From Streptomyces sp. NRRL B-3428 (lineage in GTDB: Bacteria > Actinomycetota > Actinomycetes > Streptomycetales > Streptomycetaceae), in the NCBI GenBank assembly GCA_000721375.1, contig JOGW01000004.1:186001-250000 (forward strand): a DNA stretch of 64,000 bases, written 5' to 3'. The position numbers were made by a program, and so were the translations under genes. The notes below the pieces were generated by a model. It did not search any database and had not been told where the DNA came from. It saw nothing but the letters and a program-made list of their open reading frames with translations. Within the stretch, counting starts at the first letter, position 1, and every line of letters starts with the position of its first letter. Of the stretch, positions 53,119 through 61,459 are shown one piece after another.

Positions 53119-53681
53119 GGCCTGCCTCCCGTCCCGATCCGCGTCATGATCTCGCAGAGCGCCCGGTCGTCGAAGATCCGCGCGGTGGGTATCCGCACGG
53201 TGGTCCGGCGCCGGCCGGTGATCCGGTGCCCGGCGAGGTTGACCCAGTAGCAGCAGTGCCGCAGATCGAGCCGGTCATGGCTCGCTCTGAGCCAGTCGTC
53301 CTGAGCGCGCGGCACAAGCATCACCACCAGGATCTTGTGCACCGACACAGGGGTGCGGGCCAGCTTCGCCAGATGCTCGTTGTCGAGCGTGAACGAGAAG
53401 GCGGCGCCCGGCGGGTTGGGTGCGATCTGGTACGTGGCCTTCAACTGCACCTTGATGGTGACCTCGTCGTCGATCGCGTGCCCGGGCGCACTGTGACTGA
53501 CATGCCAGTCGATCCCGTTGTCCGGAAAGGGCTGCGAGAGCGAACACCCCGCAGCGGCCGCGACAGCGTGCAGATATCCCACCTGCAGGGTCTCCATGCA
53601 GGCGGTGGTGGCGAGCGTGCCGCGCAGCGGTGCGGTCCGCTCGGGCAGCAGCCCACTGTTTTCGGGCTGCGCGAGCGCCAT
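53115..53681 (-). CDS. DUF4365-like domain protein
   Basis: A 188-residue protein whose core GIDWHVSHSA...VTIKVQLKATYQI resembles the D-x(n)-Q-x-K pattern of DUF4365, a domain related to PD-(D/E)XK nucleases (family knowledge). It continues with FSFTLDNEHLAKLARTPVS and HKILVVMLVPRAQDDWL. This suggests a restriction-like or other nucleic-acid-directed activity. I start at ATG 53681 (MALAQPENSG), which has AAGG about nine bases upstream; ATG 53708 is an alternative. It overlaps and is coupled to the unknown gene downstream, and is divergent from the exonuclease gene. Confidence 0.75.
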   Translation of the reverse strand: MALAQPENSGLLPERTAPLRGTLATTACMETLQVGYLHAVAAAAGCSLSQPFPDNGIDWHVSHSAPGHAIDDEVTIKVQLKATYQIAPNPPGAAFSFTLDNEHLAKLARTPVSVHKILVVMLVPRAQDDWLRASHDRLDLRHCCYWVNLAGHRITGRRRTTVRIPTARIFDDRALCEIMTRIGTGGRP

Positions 53682-53883
53682 GATCGACGAGCCTTCCGGG
53701 TGGGGCATGGGGTGGGGCCTAAGTGGTCGAAGAGCGAGGAATCTCCCATGACGGACGGTCAACCACCGTTTCCGTCACCTGTGTTGTCACCGGTCGGCAT
53801 ACGCCGCAAACGGTCCGGGCATCACCAGGTCGGGGCAGGGGTAGCGCATCATCTGCCAGGAGTGAACAGGGAGTTGCATCACT

Positions 53884-54609
53884 ATGACGTGCTGGTACGA
53901 GGGCCCCCTGGCCGCATTCGACACCGAGACCACCGGCGTGGACGTGGAGAACGACCGCATCGTGTCCGCCGCGATCGTGGTCCAGGACGCGGCGGGCGCC
54001 CGCGCGCGGACCACCCGCTGGCTGGTCAACCCGGGTATACCGGTGCCCGTGGGAGCGACCGAAGTCCACGGTCTGACCGATGACCATCTGCAGCGCAACG
54101 GCCGCTGGCCGGCTCCCGTGATGGAGGAGATGGCCCGCGAGCTGGCCGAACTCACCGCCTCCGGGCGCCCGTTGGTCGTGATGAACGCGCCGTTCGATCT
54201 CACGCTCCTCGACCGCGAGCTGCGCCGCCACCGCGCGTCTTCACTGGGCCACTACCTCGAGAACCACCCGCTGTGCGTGCTCGACCCGCGTGTGCTCGAC
54301 AAGCACCTCGACCGCTACCGCAAGGGCCGCCGCACGCTCACGGACCTGTGCGAGCACTACGGGGTGGAGCTCACGGGCGCGCATGACGCCGGCGCCGACG
54401 CCCGCGCCTCGCTCGATGTCATCCGCGCGATCGGCCGCCGTTTCGCGGCCCGCCTCGAACGCCTCAACCCGGCCGAGCTGCACTCGCTCCAGGCGGTCTG
54501 GCACGCGGGCCAGGCCCGCGGCCTTCAGGCCTGGTTCGCCCGCAGCGGCACCCAGGAAGTGGTGGACCCGGCGTGGCCGCTGCGCCCGGACCTCCCGGCC
54601 GCCGCGTAA
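53884..54609 (+). CDS. DEDDh 3'-5' exonuclease (DNA polymerase III epsilon-like)
   Basis: A 241-residue DnaQ-like exonuclease. Exo I is AFDTETTGVD, Exo II MNAPFDLTLLD (with Asp in FDLT) and Exo III HDAGADARAS (His and Asp), giving a complete DEDDh set. No polymerase or other domain is attached; in streptomycetes such stand-alone copies are common, probably for DNA repair or RNA processing. It starts at ATG 53884. A long hairpin and a tRNA-Val gene follow. Confidence 0.92.
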   Translation: MTCWYEGPLAAFDTETTGVDVENDRIVSAAIVVQDAAGARARTTRWLVNPGIPVPVGATEVHGLTDDHLQRNGRWPAPVMEEMARELAELTASGRPLVVMNAPFDLTLLDRELRRHRASSLGHYLENHPLCVLDPRVLDKHLDRYRKGRRTLTDLCEHYGVELTGAHDAGADARASLDVIRAIGRRFAARLERLNPAELHSLQAVWHAGQARGLQAWFARSGTQEVVDPAWPLRPDLPAAA

Positions 54610-54623
54610 GCCCCCTGACATGC

Positions 54624-54658
54624 GAGAAGCCGGTCCGTCTGTGACGGACCGGCTTCTC
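54624..54658. terminator. Terminator between exonuclease and tRNA-Val
   Basis: A 16-bp perfect stem, GAGAAGCCGGTCCGTC (54624-54639) with 54643-54658 and loop TGT, ends eight bases from the 3' end of the tRNA. It can terminate both the exonuclease mRNA and the convergent tRNA transcript. Confidence 0.9.
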
Positions 54659-54665
54659 CCGAGCG

Positions 54666-54737
54666 TGGGCGATACTGGGTTCGAACCAGTGACCTCTTCG
54701 GTGTGAACGAAGCGCTCTCCCACTGAGCTAATCGCCC
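54666..54737 (-). tRNA. tRNA-Val(CAC), copy 1
   Basis: On the minus strand the acceptor GGGCGAT pairs with ATCGCCC plus discriminator A; the anticodon arm is CTTCG-TTCACAC-CGAAG, giving anticodon CAC (codon GTG). The T loop is GGTTCGAACC. No CCA is encoded. Length is 72 nt. An identical copy lies at 57947-58018. Confidence 0.96.
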
Positions 54738-54788
54738 GGGAACGCACTGAACCATACAGGCCGGGGCGGCTCTCGTTCAAACCCGTTG

Positions 54789-55235
54789 TCACCGAAGAGC
54801 CAGGTAGTCGGCCAGACCACGCCTCCCATTGCGCATCATCAGCGCGTGGTTGAGCAGAAACACCGGCCGCCCGGGGATCGCGAACCGCCGCATCAGCCCG
54901 CGCTGCACCCGCACTTCCTGCTCGTACACCGCGCGCGAGCCTCCGTTGTACGAGGAGACGGTCCACCGCGCCCACCCGCTCAGGTCCCCGCTCGCGTCCA
55001 CCTCAAGGACTCCGGCCAGCGGGTCACGGCGTGCGGCGCGGACGGTGACCAGGAGTTCGTACGGCAGGAAGGACCTGATCCGCACCACCCCGCTCTCCTC
55101 GTCGTAGCGGACCGTCTCGCGGATCTCCCGCCACCACGAGGGGTACGCCTCCACCTCCGCGAGCACGCGGAACACCACATCGGGCGCCGCCGGCAGGTCC
55201 CAGACGCTACGGAAACGGTAGTGGCTCCAGTCCAT
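54789..55235 (-). CDS. SRPBCC (START-like) domain protein
   Basis: A 148-residue polyketide cyclase/dehydrase-fold protein, likely a small-molecule-binding helix-grip domain. It opens with YRFRSVWDLPAAPDVVFRVL and YPSWWREIRETVRYD, typical of the family, then FLPYELLVTVRAARRDPLAG and a C-terminal helix RFAIPGRPVFLLNHALMMR. No catalytic residue can be assigned. It starts at ATG 55235 and is divergent from the giant membrane protein (88-base gap). It may bind lipids or a metabolite. Confidence 0.88.
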   Translation of the reverse strand: MDWSHYRFRSVWDLPAAPDVVFRVLAEVEAYPSWWREIRETVRYDEESGVVRIRSFLPYELLVTVRAARRDPLAGVLEVDASGDLSGWARWTVSSYNGGSRAVYEQEVRVQRGLMRRFAIPGRPVFLLNHALMMRNGRRGLADYLALR

Positions 55236-55323
55236 GCCCCAAGTGTCGCGCCGGAAGGTACTCAGCGGCAGCTGAGTACCTGTGCGCATCCGCCGCCGTA
55301 TGACACGGACCACACTCGGCAGC

Positions 55324-57840
55324 ATGACGAGCATTCCGCCGCCGGCCGAGGAGCTGCGCCTCCTCGACCACGAACTCGCCCGACTGGACGCCCGCCGCGC
55401 CCAGTTGCTGGCCCGCAGGGACTGGCTGGTCCAGGTCCTGCGGCAGACCACGCCGCCCGCACCGGTCTGGCACGTTCCTGCCCCGTCACCTCCGTCACCC
55501 TCGTCACCTCGGTCCCGGGAGACGGCCGCACCTGGTGTGCAGAACGTTCTGCTCGTCCTCGGCGGCGCCCTGCTCGCCATCGCGGCGATCGCCTTCACGG
55601 TCGTGAGCTGGGGCTCCATGGGCATCGGCGGCCGCAGCGCGGTGCTCGCCGCGATCACGCTCGGCGCGCTGGCCCTGCCGGCGCTGCTGCTGCGCCGCGG
55701 TCTCGCCTCGACGGCCGAGGCGATCGCGGCCGTCGGCCTGCTCCTCACCGTCCTTGACGCGTACGCCCTGCACTCGGCGGCCCTGCCGGACACCGATCCG
55801 CTCACCTTCGCGGCCGTCACCGCCGCGGCGCTCGCCACGCTCTGGATTGCGTACGGCCTGCTCCTTCCTGGCCTCCACCTGCCCCTGCCCGCCGGTGCGG
55901 CCGCCGCCCAACTCCCGCTGCTGCTCTGGTGGGCGGCCTCCGATGCCGGTCCGCACCTGCTGAGCGCCGCTCTCCTCACCACCTCGGCCGCCTCCACGGT
56001 GGCCGCACTGTGGATCACACGGCTGCCGGTACGGGTGACAGCCGGCGTGGGTGCCGTCGCGACCGGTGTCCTCGGCCTCCTGGCGGCGACCGGCCTGATC
56101 CTCGACGCGCAGACTCCCGAGGCGGCCGGCGAAGCCGGCGCCCACCTCCTGTTCGCCGCCGCAATCGCCCTCTTCGCGGCCTGGCGCACCCCGCGCACGG
56201 AACTCGCGGTCGCCGCCGCGGCGTTCGGCTCGCTCGCGGTTCTCCTGGCCACCGGCGGCGTACTGCGCACGTCCCTGCCCGGCGACTGGGCCCTGGTTAC
56301 CGAACTCCTGTGCTCCGTCGCTCTCTTGTCCCTCGTACGCAGCACCTTGCCGCGCCCGATCCGGCGCGGCGTCGCCGGCACCTCGGCCGCCGCGCTCGGC
56401 CTGGCCCTCGTCTGGACCCTGCCGGCGCTCGGCGCATCGGTCGTCGGCCCGGCGGGACAGCTCGAAGAGGTGTGGTCAGGCGTCACCGTCCGCGAGGAGG
56501 TTCCGGGAGCCGACGGACTCGCCGTGGTGGTCGTCCTGCTGATCGTCGCCGCCGTGCTGGCGGCCTCGTACCGCCTTGCCGAGCGTCGCGCGTGGCGCCC
56601 GCACGCCGCGGTCGGCGCCGCGACGACCCTGTGGGCCGCGCTCGCCGTACTCCCCCTGTCGCTGCGTCTCACCGGACTGGCCCTGCTCGCCACACACCTC
56701 GTCCTGGCCGCACTCGCCCTCACCGCGGCCGTGTCCGTCGCGCGGACGGCGCCGCAGCCCGACGCCGATGCCCCGGCTCCGGGCGCCGGGGGCGTCCGCC
56801 CCGAGCCGGAGGTGTCCCAGCCCGGAGCAGCCCCGGCGCAGGCCCGAGCGGGTGGCACCGCCCCCCGGCCCGCCCGCGCCCTGGCAACCGCGGCGCTCGC
56901 CTGCTTCTTCGCCTCGGCCCTCACCGCATCACTGCTCTCCCTGGCGACCGAAGCGGCCACATTCACCGCGCTCGGCATGCTCCTCGCCCTTGCGATCTCC
57001 GCGACCGTGCTTCACCCGCAGGACACCCGTCAGTCGGTGCTGGCCGTCACCGCAGTGCCTTTGACCGCGGGCCTCGCCATCGCCGTCACCGCGGCGCTCG
57101 AACTGCCCACCCATCAGATCGCGTTCGCTCTCCTGGTCATCCCCGCAGCCACCGCGCTGACCGGTGCCCGGCTGCGCGCGCTCCCCTACGCCCTGCTGGT
57201 GGAACTCGCCGGCGCGGCCGTTGGAGCGCTCGCACTCGCCTTCGCCGCGGGCGACACCCCGACCCTGTCCCTGACCCTCGCGCTCGCCGGACTCATCGCC
57301 ACGGCCACGGCCCTGCGCGCGGACCGCCGCCCAGCCGCGGCCTACACGGCGGGAGCCCTCTTCCTGCTGGCCACTTGGGTGCGCCTGGCCGCCTCCGATG
57401 TCACGACGCCCGAGGCGTACACGCTGCCGGTGACCGTCCCCGCCCTCGTGATCGGCCTGCTGCGCCGACGCCGTGACGCCGAAGCCTCGTCATGGACCGC
57501 GTACGGACCCGGTCTCGCCACCACCCTGCTGCCCAGCCTCGCGGCCGCCTGGGGCGATCCGCACTGGCTGCGTCCACTGCTGCTCGGTTCGGCCGCACTG
57601 ATCGTCACGCTGCTCGGCGCCCGCCACCGGCTGCAGGCACCGCTCACCCTCGGCGGCCTCACGCTCGCCCTGGTGGCACTGCACGAACTCGCCCCGTACG
57701 TCGTGCAGGTCGTCGGAGCACTCCCCCGCTGGCTGCCGCCCGCCGTGGCCGGCCTGCTGCTGCTCACCCTGGGCGCGACCTACGAACAGCGGCTGCGCAA
57801 TGCGCGGCAATTGCGCGAACTCATGGGCCGTATGCGCTGA
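55324..57840 (+). CDS. Giant polytopic membrane protein (SCO7613 C-terminal domain type)
   Basis: An 838-residue integral membrane protein. After an N-terminal coiled coil (ELRLLDHELARLDARRAQLL) and a Pro/Ser-rich linker it has around 20 or more Ala/Leu-rich hydrophobic helices separated by short loops, with a central Ala/Pro linker near residues 470-520. It resembles the actinobacterial 'SCO7613 C-terminal domain' family of unknown function. No transport signature is visible. It starts at ATG 55324 and lies between two identical tRNA-Val genes, ending at a strong hairpin. Confidence 0.85.
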   Translation: MTSIPPPAEELRLLDHELARLDARRAQLLARRDWLVQVLRQTTPPAPVWHVPAPSPPSPSSPRSRETAAPGVQNVLLVLGGALLAIAAIAFTVVSWGSMGIGGRSAVLAAITLGALALPALLLRRGLASTAEAIAAVGLLLTVLDAYALHSAALPDTDPLTFAAVTAAALATLWIAYGLLLPGLHLPLPAGAAAAQLPLLLWWAASDAGPHLLSAALLTTSAASTVAALWITRLPVRVTAGVGAVATGVLGLLAATGLILDAQTPEAAGEAGAHLLFAAAIALFAAWRTPRTELAVAAAAFGSLAVLLATGGVLRTSLPGDWALVTELLCSVALLSLVRSTLPRPIRRGVAGTSAAALGLALVWTLPALGASVVGPAGQLEEVWSGVTVREEVPGADGLAVVVVLLIVAAVLAASYRLAERRAWRPHAAVGAATTLWAALAVLPLSLRLTGLALLATHLVLAALALTAAVSVARTAPQPDADAPAPGAGGVRPEPEVSQPGAAPAQARAGGTAPRPARALATAALACFFASALTASLLSLATEAATFTALGMLLALAISATVLHPQDTRQSVLAVTAVPLTAGLAIAVTAALELPTHQIAFALLVIPAATALTGARLRALPYALLVELAGAAVGALALAFAAGDTPTLSLTLALAGLIATATALRADRRPAAAYTAGALFLLATWVRLAASDVTTPEAYTLPVTVPALVIGLLRRRRDAEASSWTAYGPGLATTLLPSLAAAWGDPHWLRPLLLGSAALIVTLLGARHRLQAPLTLGGLTLALVALHELAPYVVQVVGALPRWLPPAVAGLLLLTLGATYEQRLRNARQLRELMGRMR

Positions 57841-57901
57841 TTGACCAAATCGACAGGACCGTCCGACGCATTCCCGCAAAACGTCAACTGCCCTGGAAAA
57901 G

Positions 57902-57940
57902 CAAGAAGTCCGCGAGATACGGAATCTCGCGGACTTCTTG
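57902..57940. terminator. Terminator between membrane protein and tRNA-Val copy 2
   Basis: A 17-bp perfect stem, CAAGAAGTCCGCGAGAT (57902-57918) with ATCTCGCGGACTTCTTG (57924-57940) and loop ACGGA, ends seven bases before the tRNA 3' end. Like the hairpin before copy 1, it separates a plus-strand gene from a minus-strand tRNA. Confidence 0.9.
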
Positions 57941-57946
57941 TCCGGG

Positions 57947-58018
57947 TGGGCGATACTGGGTTCGAACCAGTGACCTCTTCGGTGTGAACGAAGCGCTCTC
58001 CCACTGAGCTAATCGCCC
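57947..58018 (-). tRNA. tRNA-Val(CAC), copy 2
   Basis: Identical in sequence to the gene at 54666-54737: same acceptor, D arm, CAC anticodon and T arm, discriminator A, no encoded CCA. Both are on the minus strand, 3.28 kb apart. Confidence 0.96.
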
Positions 58019-58080
58019 GGGTGCAGGAAGAACTTTACCGCACGTCAGGGGCGCCCCGGACCACCCCCGCGGTCAGCGGT

Positions 58081-58539
58081 TCACTCGTCGATCTTCCACG
58101 GCATGGTGAAGCCGAACTTCCAGAGATAGATGCCGAGCAGCACGCCGACGATCACCAGGCCGATGCTCGTCAGGATGATGTTGCGCCGCCGCACCTTCGG
58201 GTCGAGCGCGCGCTGCGCCGCCTCCGAGAGCTTCCGCTTCGTCCAGCGCATGACCAGCTGGGCCCAGACGAACTCGGTGGCCCAGATCGCCATGCCGCCG
58301 AAGATCACGACCCAGCCGGGCCCGGGCAGCGGCAGCATGATGATGCCGACCACCACGACCGCGAGGCCGATGACGAAGATGCCCACCTGCCAGCTCAGGT
58401 GGAGCGCCCTGCGCGCCTTGATGAACTCCGGCGCCTTCGACCCGAGGCCCTGGCCGGCCTGGGTCTCCCCCTGCTGATTTCCGTCACTCTGCGCGTCCGC
58501 GGTGACCGTTTCGTCCCGCTCGCTACTCCCCGTATTCAT
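58081..58539 (-). CDS. PGPGW-motif membrane protein (TIGR02611-like)
   Basis: A 152-residue small membrane protein. Two helices (LSWQVGIFVIGLAVVVVGII and a later IILTSIGLVIVGVLLGIYLW) flank the conserved MLPLPGPGWVVIFGGMAIWA motif typical of the PGPGW family. The N-terminus is polar (NQQGETQAGQGL). I start at ATG 58539. Its role is unknown. It lies next to ssgB, divergent from it. Confidence 0.88.
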   Translation of the reverse strand: MNTGSSERDETVTADAQSDGNQQGETQAGQGLGSKAPEFIKARRALHLSWQVGIFVIGLAVVVVGIIMLPLPGPGWVVIFGGMAIWATEFVWAQLVMRWTKRKLSEAAQRALDPKVRRRNIILTSIGLVIVGVLLGIYLWKFGFTMPWKIDE

Positions 58540-58730
58540 GCCGCTAAACATTACCGGACAGAAACCATTCACCGGAATGGCCCTATCGCACGAACCCACA
58601 CTCCGCTGTACGAGCTACCAAAACCGACTCAAAACACTCAGAGGGGTTTACAACGGCACCGTAGGTGGCATGTCGATTTCGCCGACGTGCGAATCCCCGA
58701 GCGCACACTGAGCGAAAGGCCCTGGCGCTT

Positions 58731-59144
58731 ATGAACACCACGGTCAGCTGCGAGCTGCACCTGCGCCTCGTTGTGTCGAGCGAGTCCTCACTGCCTGTAC
58801 CCGCAGGACTGCGGTATGACACGGCCGATCCCTACGCCGTGCACGCAACCTTCCACACCGGAGCGGAGGAGACCGTGGAATGGGTCTTCGCCCGCGATCT
58901 ACTCGCCGAGGGCCTGCACCGGCCCACAGGCACCGGTGACGTCCGTGTCTGGCCGTCCCGCAGCCACGGTCAAGGAGTCGTCTGTATCGCCCTGAGCTCC
59001 CCAGAGGGTGAGGCACTGCTCGAGGCCCCGGCGCGGGCCCTGGAGTCCTTCCTGAAGCGGACGGACGCCGCTGTGCCCCCGGGCACCGAACATCGCCATT
59101 TCGATCTCGACACGGAGCTCTCGCACATCCTGGCCGAGAGCTGA
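58731..59144 (+). CDS. ssgB: Sporulation-specific cell division activator SsgB
   Basis: A 137-residue SsgA-like protein that recruits FtsZ to sporulation septa in aerial hyphae (established knowledge for SsgB). The sequence, beginning MNTTVSCELHLRLVVSSESS and continuing PVPAGLRYDTADPYAVHATF and AEETVEWVFARDLL, matches SsgB, the most conserved member of the family. Its presence strongly indicates a sporulating streptomycete-type organism. It starts at ATG 58731; the upstream 190-base gap should hold its developmental promoter. A 17-18-bp stem terminator follows. Confidence 0.96.
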   Translation: MNTTVSCELHLRLVVSSESSLPVPAGLRYDTADPYAVHATFHTGAEETVEWVFARDLLAEGLHRPTGTGDVRVWPSRSHGQGVVCIALSSPEGEALLEAPARALESFLKRTDAAVPPGTEHRHFDLDTELSHILAES

Positions 59145-59219
59145 GCCAGGCAGAGAGCAGCCCGGCGCCGTCCACTCGGGGAGACGGTCCGGGCCAAGAC
59201 AACCGCATACAGGCAGTCG

Positions 59220-59261
59220 ACGGCGCCGCCACCGTGGGAACCTCCACGGTGGCGGCGCCGT
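59220..59261. terminator. Terminator after ssgB
   Basis: ACGGCGCCGCCACCGTGG (59220-59237) pairs with 59244-59261 around loop GAACCT, an 18-bp stem about 75 bases past the ssgB stop. The next gene starts 148 bases further on. Confidence 0.9.
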
Positions 59262-59409
59262 TGTCCGTAGGCACAAGCACCACATATCCGGGCACGGGGC
59301 ATGGCTGCGTCGGGCATGGGCAGGCGGGCAGGGGTCCGCCGCGCGACAGCCGCTAGCATCGGCCAGCAATAGGCGGACAGCGGTCCGGCCTTCTTTGCAG
59401 GGAGCGAAT

Positions 59410-59982
59410 GTGCTGATCACCCACGACACCCGGTGTGCCCTGGACGCCGTGGTCGATCTCGTGAACACCGCCCCCGACGAGGGGGCCGAAGGTGCCGACG
59501 GGAGCGACAGCCTCGTCCTGGTCGCCGATCTGCAGGACTTCGTGCGCGAGCACGACATCAGCGGCGTGGGTGCACTGACCGACCGCGACCTATCGGCGGT
59601 ACGTGCGGTGCGTGACCGGTTCTGCCAGGTGTTCGCCGCCGAGGACGCACCCCGGGCAGCCTCGCTGATCAACGAACTCGTGGCCTCGGCCGGCACCACT
59701 CCGCAGCTGACGGACCACGACGGCTTCGACTGGCATGTGCACTACTTCGCGCCCGGCGCCTCGGTCGCGGACCATCTCGCGGCGGACTGCGGGATGGCAC
59801 TGGCCTTCTTCGTGGTCGCCGGCGAGCAGGAGCGGCTGCGGCGCTGCGAGGCGCCGGACTGCCGGCGGGCCTTCGTGGATCTGTCCCGCAACCGCTCGCG
59901 GCGCTACTGCGACAGCCGTACGTGCGGGAACCGGCTGCACGTGGCGGCCTACCGCGCGCGGCGCAAGGAAGCGGCGGGCTGA
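59410..59982 (+). CDS. CGNR zinc-finger domain protein
   Basis: A 190-residue protein with an N-terminal ABATE-like domain (TRCALDAVVDLVNTA, VREHDISGVGALTDRDL) and a C-terminal CGNR zinc finger: CEAPDCRRAF then YCDSRTCGNRLHVAAYRARR (C-x4-C...C-x4-C). Members are predicted stress-responsive transcription factors. It starts at GTG 59410, with GGAG about five bases upstream. It is a single gene downstream of ssgB, with its own promoter region. Target unknown. Confidence 0.9.
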   Translation: MLITHDTRCALDAVVDLVNTAPDEGAEGADGSDSLVLVADLQDFVREHDISGVGALTDRDLSAVRAVRDRFCQVFAAEDAPRAASLINELVASAGTTPQLTDHDGFDWHVHYFAPGASVADHLAADCGMALAFFVVAGEQERLRRCEAPDCRRAFVDLSRNRSRRYCDSRTCGNRLHVAAYRARRKEAAG

Positions 59983-60016
59983 CGCCATCGGGCGCCCACC
60001 GGCCCTGCCGGGGGCG

Positions 60017-60199
60017 TCAGAGCAGGAACAGGTCGTGCAGGCCTGCGGCCAGGAGCAGACAGCCGATCACGCCGAGGAAGATCATCAGCGGTGGCTGGGA
60101 GAGAGCGAAGAGGCAGCCGCGCTGTTCTGAGCCGGCGGCGGCGACGGTCGGCTGCTCGGTGCTGGGTGGTGCGGGGGCCTGGCCCCGGGTGGTGTTCAT
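60017..60199 (-). CDS. Small single-pass membrane protein (60 residues)
   Basis: Starting at ATG 60199 (MNTTRGQAPA), the protein has a polar Ala/Pro-rich N-terminus, then one hydrophobic helix (LMIFLGVIGCLLLAAGLHDLF) at the very C-terminus. No homologue is recognised. A GTG at 60220 would add seven residues. No good Shine-Dalgarno is seen, so the gene is uncertain, but the long membrane helix on a strand without competing genes supports it. Confidence 0.5.
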   Translation of the reverse strand: MNTTRGQAPAPPSTEQPTVAAAGSEQRGCLFALSQPPLMIFLGVIGCLLLAAGLHDLFLL

Positions 60200-60320
60200 C
60201 TCGGGGCGATAATGACGCACCGACGGGAGCCGTTGGGCCCAACACGCGCTTTTTTGCAGGGAGTTCGCCGATTCGCGTATACCTATGCGCGTACCCGTGT
60301 CCCTACGCGACGACGCTCGC

Positions 60321-60758
60321 TCAGATGCCGTGCTTCTTGAGAATCGCCTCGATGTCGCTGAAGTCCTCGGCCGCCTCCGCCTTCGGGCGGGTGACGGGCT
60401 GGGCTCCGGTGCGGCCCTGGCCCAGGGACGGGGCGGAGGCCTTGGGCTCGACGGCGGCGGCTTCGCGGCGGCCGGCCTTGGCGGCCTTGCGCCCTCCTTC
60501 GCCCATGCGCCGTTCGACGGCCCGGCTGGTCATGAATAGCACCCAGGACAGGCCGAGCACGCCGACACCGACCCAGGTGGACGGCTTGAAGACCAGGTCG
60601 GAGACCCAGTCGACGACACCGGTCATCACCAGGCCGAGCGGAACCAGGGAGTAGGCGGCGATCCTGGTCGCGGCCAGGAAACGCTTGCGGTACGCGGTGA
60701 TCGCGGCGATGCCCAGGCCCGCCGCGGACACGGCGGAACAGATGGTCTCGGCAAGCAT
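60321..60758 (-). CDS. Uncharacterised membrane protein
   Basis: A 145-residue protein starting MLAETICSAVSAAGLGIAAI. About three helices (residues ~5-25, 33-50, 60-80) are followed by a basic Ala/Lys/Arg-rich cytoplasmic tail that ends in an acidic helix (AEDFSDIEAILKKHGI). GGAGGG precedes the ATG. The C-terminal DIEAILKKHGI resembles a short binding motif found at the ends of several actinobacterial membrane proteins. Function unknown. Divergent from the DsbA-like gene by about 176 bases. Confidence 0.75.
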   Translation of the reverse strand: MLAETICSAVSAAGLGIAAITAYRKRFLAATRIAAYSLVPLGLVMTGVVDWVSDLVFKPSTWVGVGVLGLSWVLFMTSRAVERRMGEGGRKAAKAGRREAAAVEPKASAPSLGQGRTGAQPVTRPKAEAAEDFSDIEAILKKHGI

Positions 60759-60934
60759 CCGGCCCTCCAGCGATGGGTGCGGTCTTCGACGTTATGTCTG
60801 GTGTTGCCTGTCCATCGTGCACCGGACCGGGGTCCGGGGGCCACGATCCGGAGCGACCTCAGGGAGAACTCGGGGTCGATCTCCTCCGCAGGTCCGGGTT
60901 GGGCCACCGCGAGCGCGGCTGGGAGACTGGCCCC

Positions 60935-61456
60935 ATGAGCGACTCCGCCCCCGCAACCCCCGCCCGCCCCGTGCTGGACGTCTGGTGCGATCTCCAGTGC
61001 CCCGACTGCCGTACCGCCCTCGACGATCTCCGCGCCTTGCGTGAGCGGTACGGCGACCGTCTCGACGTGACGTTGCGGCATTTCCCGCTCGACAAGAACA
61101 AGCACGCGTACGCCGCCGCGCAGGCCGCGGAGGAGGCAGCCGACCAAGGGCAGGGCTGGCCGTACGTGGAGGCGTTGCTCGCGCGCGTCTCCGAGTACGG
61201 CTCGTCCGGCGAGCAGCTGCTGCTCGATGTCGCGCGTGAACTGGGCCTGGACGCCGACGAGTTCGACACCGCGCTGATCGACGGCCGGCACACGCTGATC
61301 GTGGACGCCGACCAGGCCGAGGGCAAGGCGATCGGCGTGACCGGTACGCCCACATACGTCATCGGCGGCGAGCGGCTCGACGGCGGTCAGAGCCAGGACG
61401 GTCTGCGCGAGCGGATCGAGACGATCGTGGACCGGCTCCTGGCCGAAGGCGCCTGA
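60935..61456 (+). CDS. DsbA-family thiol-disulfide oxidoreductase
   Basis: A 173-residue thioredoxin-fold protein with redox motif CPDC (Cys22-Cys25) in WCDLQCPDCRT and cis-Pro loop GVTGTPTYVIGG. It resembles the FrnE/DsbA-like cytosolic group: no signal peptide is present, so it is probably cytoplasmic. It starts at ATG 60935 with GGGAG upstream. It may protect proteins from oxidation or act on a metabolite. The 3' end converges with the GNAT gene (three-base gap). Confidence 0.9.
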   Translation: MSDSAPATPARPVLDVWCDLQCPDCRTALDDLRALRERYGDRLDVTLRHFPLDKNKHAYAAAQAAEEAADQGQGWPYVEALLARVSEYGSSGEQLLLDVARELGLDADEFDTALIDGRHTLIVDADQAEGKAIGVTGTPTYVIGGERLDGGQSQDGLRERIETIVDRLLAEGA

Positions 61457-61459
61457 GCC

